A stretch of DNA of 63,270 nucleotides from Bacillota bacterium (GTDB lineage: Bacteria; Bacillota; Clostridia; Lachnospirales; Lachnospiraceae): the NCBI GenBank assembly GCA_902363515.1, contig CABJAN010000020.1, positions 1-63,270 of the forward strand. The letters are read 5' to 3'. Made by a program: the position numbers and the translations under genes. This document shows positions 62,709-63,270 of this stretch, in pieces. Numbering within the stretch: position 1 is the first letter of the stretch; the number at the start of each line of letters is the position of its first letter. The notes under the pieces are model-generated. The model was not told the DNA's origin, searched no databases, and saw only the letters and a list, made by a program, of their open reading frames with translations.

Positions 62709-62821
62709 TTTTGTATAACAATCGACGCGCACCCGCATAGCGGGTGGTTCATTGTTTCGCCCATCTCCATTTTTCGGAACAACGAAAAACTCCAATGGGC
62801 TCAACAGACTAAAGTCCATAA

Positions 62822-62869
62822 CATAAAAGAGGACCTTTCGTTCATTTTGAACGAAAAGTCCTCTTTTTC
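62822..62869 (-). terminator. terminator of the rRNA-tRNA-Trp operon
   Basis: A 16-bp stem with one bulge/mismatch (62828-62843 with 62849-62865), loop ATTTT, and a T-run on the minus strand (TTTTA). A further hairpin (about 62760-62806) follows. Confidence 0.75.
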
Positions 62870-62903
62870 CGTAGAGTCTGTTATTTCACAGCCCCTTTTA
62901 AAG

Positions 62904-62974
62904 CAGGGGATGAGGGACTCGAACCCCCATCGACGGTTTTGGAGACCGGTGCTCTACCATTGAACTAATCCCCT
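62904..62974 (-). tRNA. trnW: tRNA-Trp (CCA)
   Basis: 71 nt without encoded CCA. Acceptor AGGGGAT pairs with ATCCCCT; D-arm TTAGTTCAATGGTAGAGC; anticodon loop CTCCAAA with CCA at 34-36; T-arm GGGGGTTCGAGTCCCTC. Discriminator base G. It is 76 nt behind the 23S end and most likely in the same transcript. Confidence 0.95.
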
Positions 62975-63050
62975 TTATTTATATACCTTCAAAACCGCAT
63001 ACACAAAACTTCAAACCTACCAACTTCGCCACTGGAACTTCCGTTCCTTT

Positions 63051-63270
63051 GGTCAAGCCCTCGACCGATTAGTAGCAGTCAGCTCCATACATTGCTGCAC
63101 TTCCACCTCTGCCCTATCTACCTCGTCGTCTTCAAGGGGTCTTACTTCTTTCGAATGGGATATCTCATCTTGAGGGGGGCTTCACGCTTAGATGCCTTCA
63201 GCGTTTATCCCTTCCGGGCTTGGCTACTCGGCCATGCTCTTGGCAGAACAGCCGATACACCAGCGGCCCG
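63051..63270 (-). rRNA. rrl: 23S ribosomal RNA, 3' end (cut by window edge)
   Basis: The minus strand reads the last 220 nt of 23S rRNA, including GAAGGCATCTAAGC near helix 97 and ending ACTAATCGGTCGAGGGCTTGACC-like (GGTCGAGGGCTTGACC at 63051-63066). The end is set by the fall in similarity to the usual 23S terminus. No 5S rRNA is visible between here and tRNA-Trp. Confidence 0.93.

Larger units (their letters stand above)
62000..62755 (-). mobile_element. IS200/IS605-family element with only tnpA
   Basis: Bounded by two small palindromes: a 9-bp stem at 62004-62026 (right end with respect to tnpA) and a 6-bp stem at 62731-62745 (left end). Both contain CCCG and CGGGTGGTT, as expected of the end hairpins that TnpA cuts. 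Between them lie tnpA, its leader hairpin and a 160-nt hairpin-rich non-coding part. The length of about 755 bp fits IS200. Exact cut sites are not set. Confidence 0.75.

Overview
The window looks like a chromosomal segment of a Clostridia-class Firmicute, most likely a Lachnospiraceae member close to Blautia. The assignment rests on gene order (priA-def-fmt-rsmB-rlmN-stp-prkC-rsgA-rpe-thiN), strong AGGAGG-type ribosome binding sites, a meso-DAP type MurE, a DUF5685/DnaJ pair, ABC sugar importers without their own ATPase, and the IS types. No computation was run. Almost all genes lie on the minus strand, as does the 23S rRNA at the right edge, so leftward replication is likely.

Layout. 0-0.3 kb: start of an IS3-type transposase gene cut by the window edge, and a small ORF of unknown status. 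0.3-1.3 kb: ArsR-type regulator. 1.4-14.7 kb: housekeeping operon from murE down to thiN (peptidoglycan, replication restart, translation start and rRNA modification, Ser/Thr kinase-phosphatase pair, ribosome assembly GTPase, pentose phosphate). 14.7-18.4 kb: YczE-type membrane protein, dus, small membrane protein, DnaJ protein with Cys-rich tail, DUF5685. 18.5-19.3 kb: small (p)ppGpp synthetase on the plus strand. 19.5-35.6 kb: a co-directional 16-kb block for a molybdenum hydroxylase: Mop-type aldehyde oxidoreductase, a set of accessory proteins matching the Desulfovibrio DVU_1551-1559 type cluster (Fe-S/flavin-like protein, small CxxC protein, methyltransferase TrsM, C-GCAxxG-C-C protein, NTP transferase-HD, cysteine desulfurase-like protein, radical SAM TrsS, AMP-dependent ligase), a ModE-like regulator, a HAD phosphatase, ModABC and a MoeA-like protein. 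35.7-40.4 kb: small ORFs, a cell-wall amidase with SPOR domain, and a lipid-phosphate group (DAG kinase, GDPD, PAP2). 40.4-43.2 kb: glycosyltransferase, mutY, sfsA. 43.2-48 kb: glycerol-3-phosphate oxidation operon led by the antiterminator GlpP. 48-49.4 kb: L,D-transpeptidase. 49.6-60.2 kb: arabinoside/xyloside operon (GH127, binding protein, two permeases, GH31, GH51) with a divergent AraC regulator. 60.4-62.8 kb: IS1182 transposase and a solitary IS200/IS605 element. 62.9-63.3 kb: tRNA-Trp and the 3' end of 23S rRNA.

Most worth a second look: (1) two copies of a 110-nt structured element, at 3948-4057 and 19372-19481, with the same core and loop but entirely different perfect outer stems, each placed about 70 nt behind the stop of a stress-signalling gene (PrkC kinase, (p)ppGpp synthetase) and in its sense orientation; (2) the Mop/Trs cluster, whose chemistry is not established; (3) a GlpP-controlled operon with hairpins before glpP and before the oxidase gene that can be GlpP targets; (4) operator-like repeats between the AraC gene and the GH127 operon; (5) an IS200 element whose transposase Shine-Dalgarno is buried in a long hairpin and whose distal 160 nt are hairpin-rich and non-coding.
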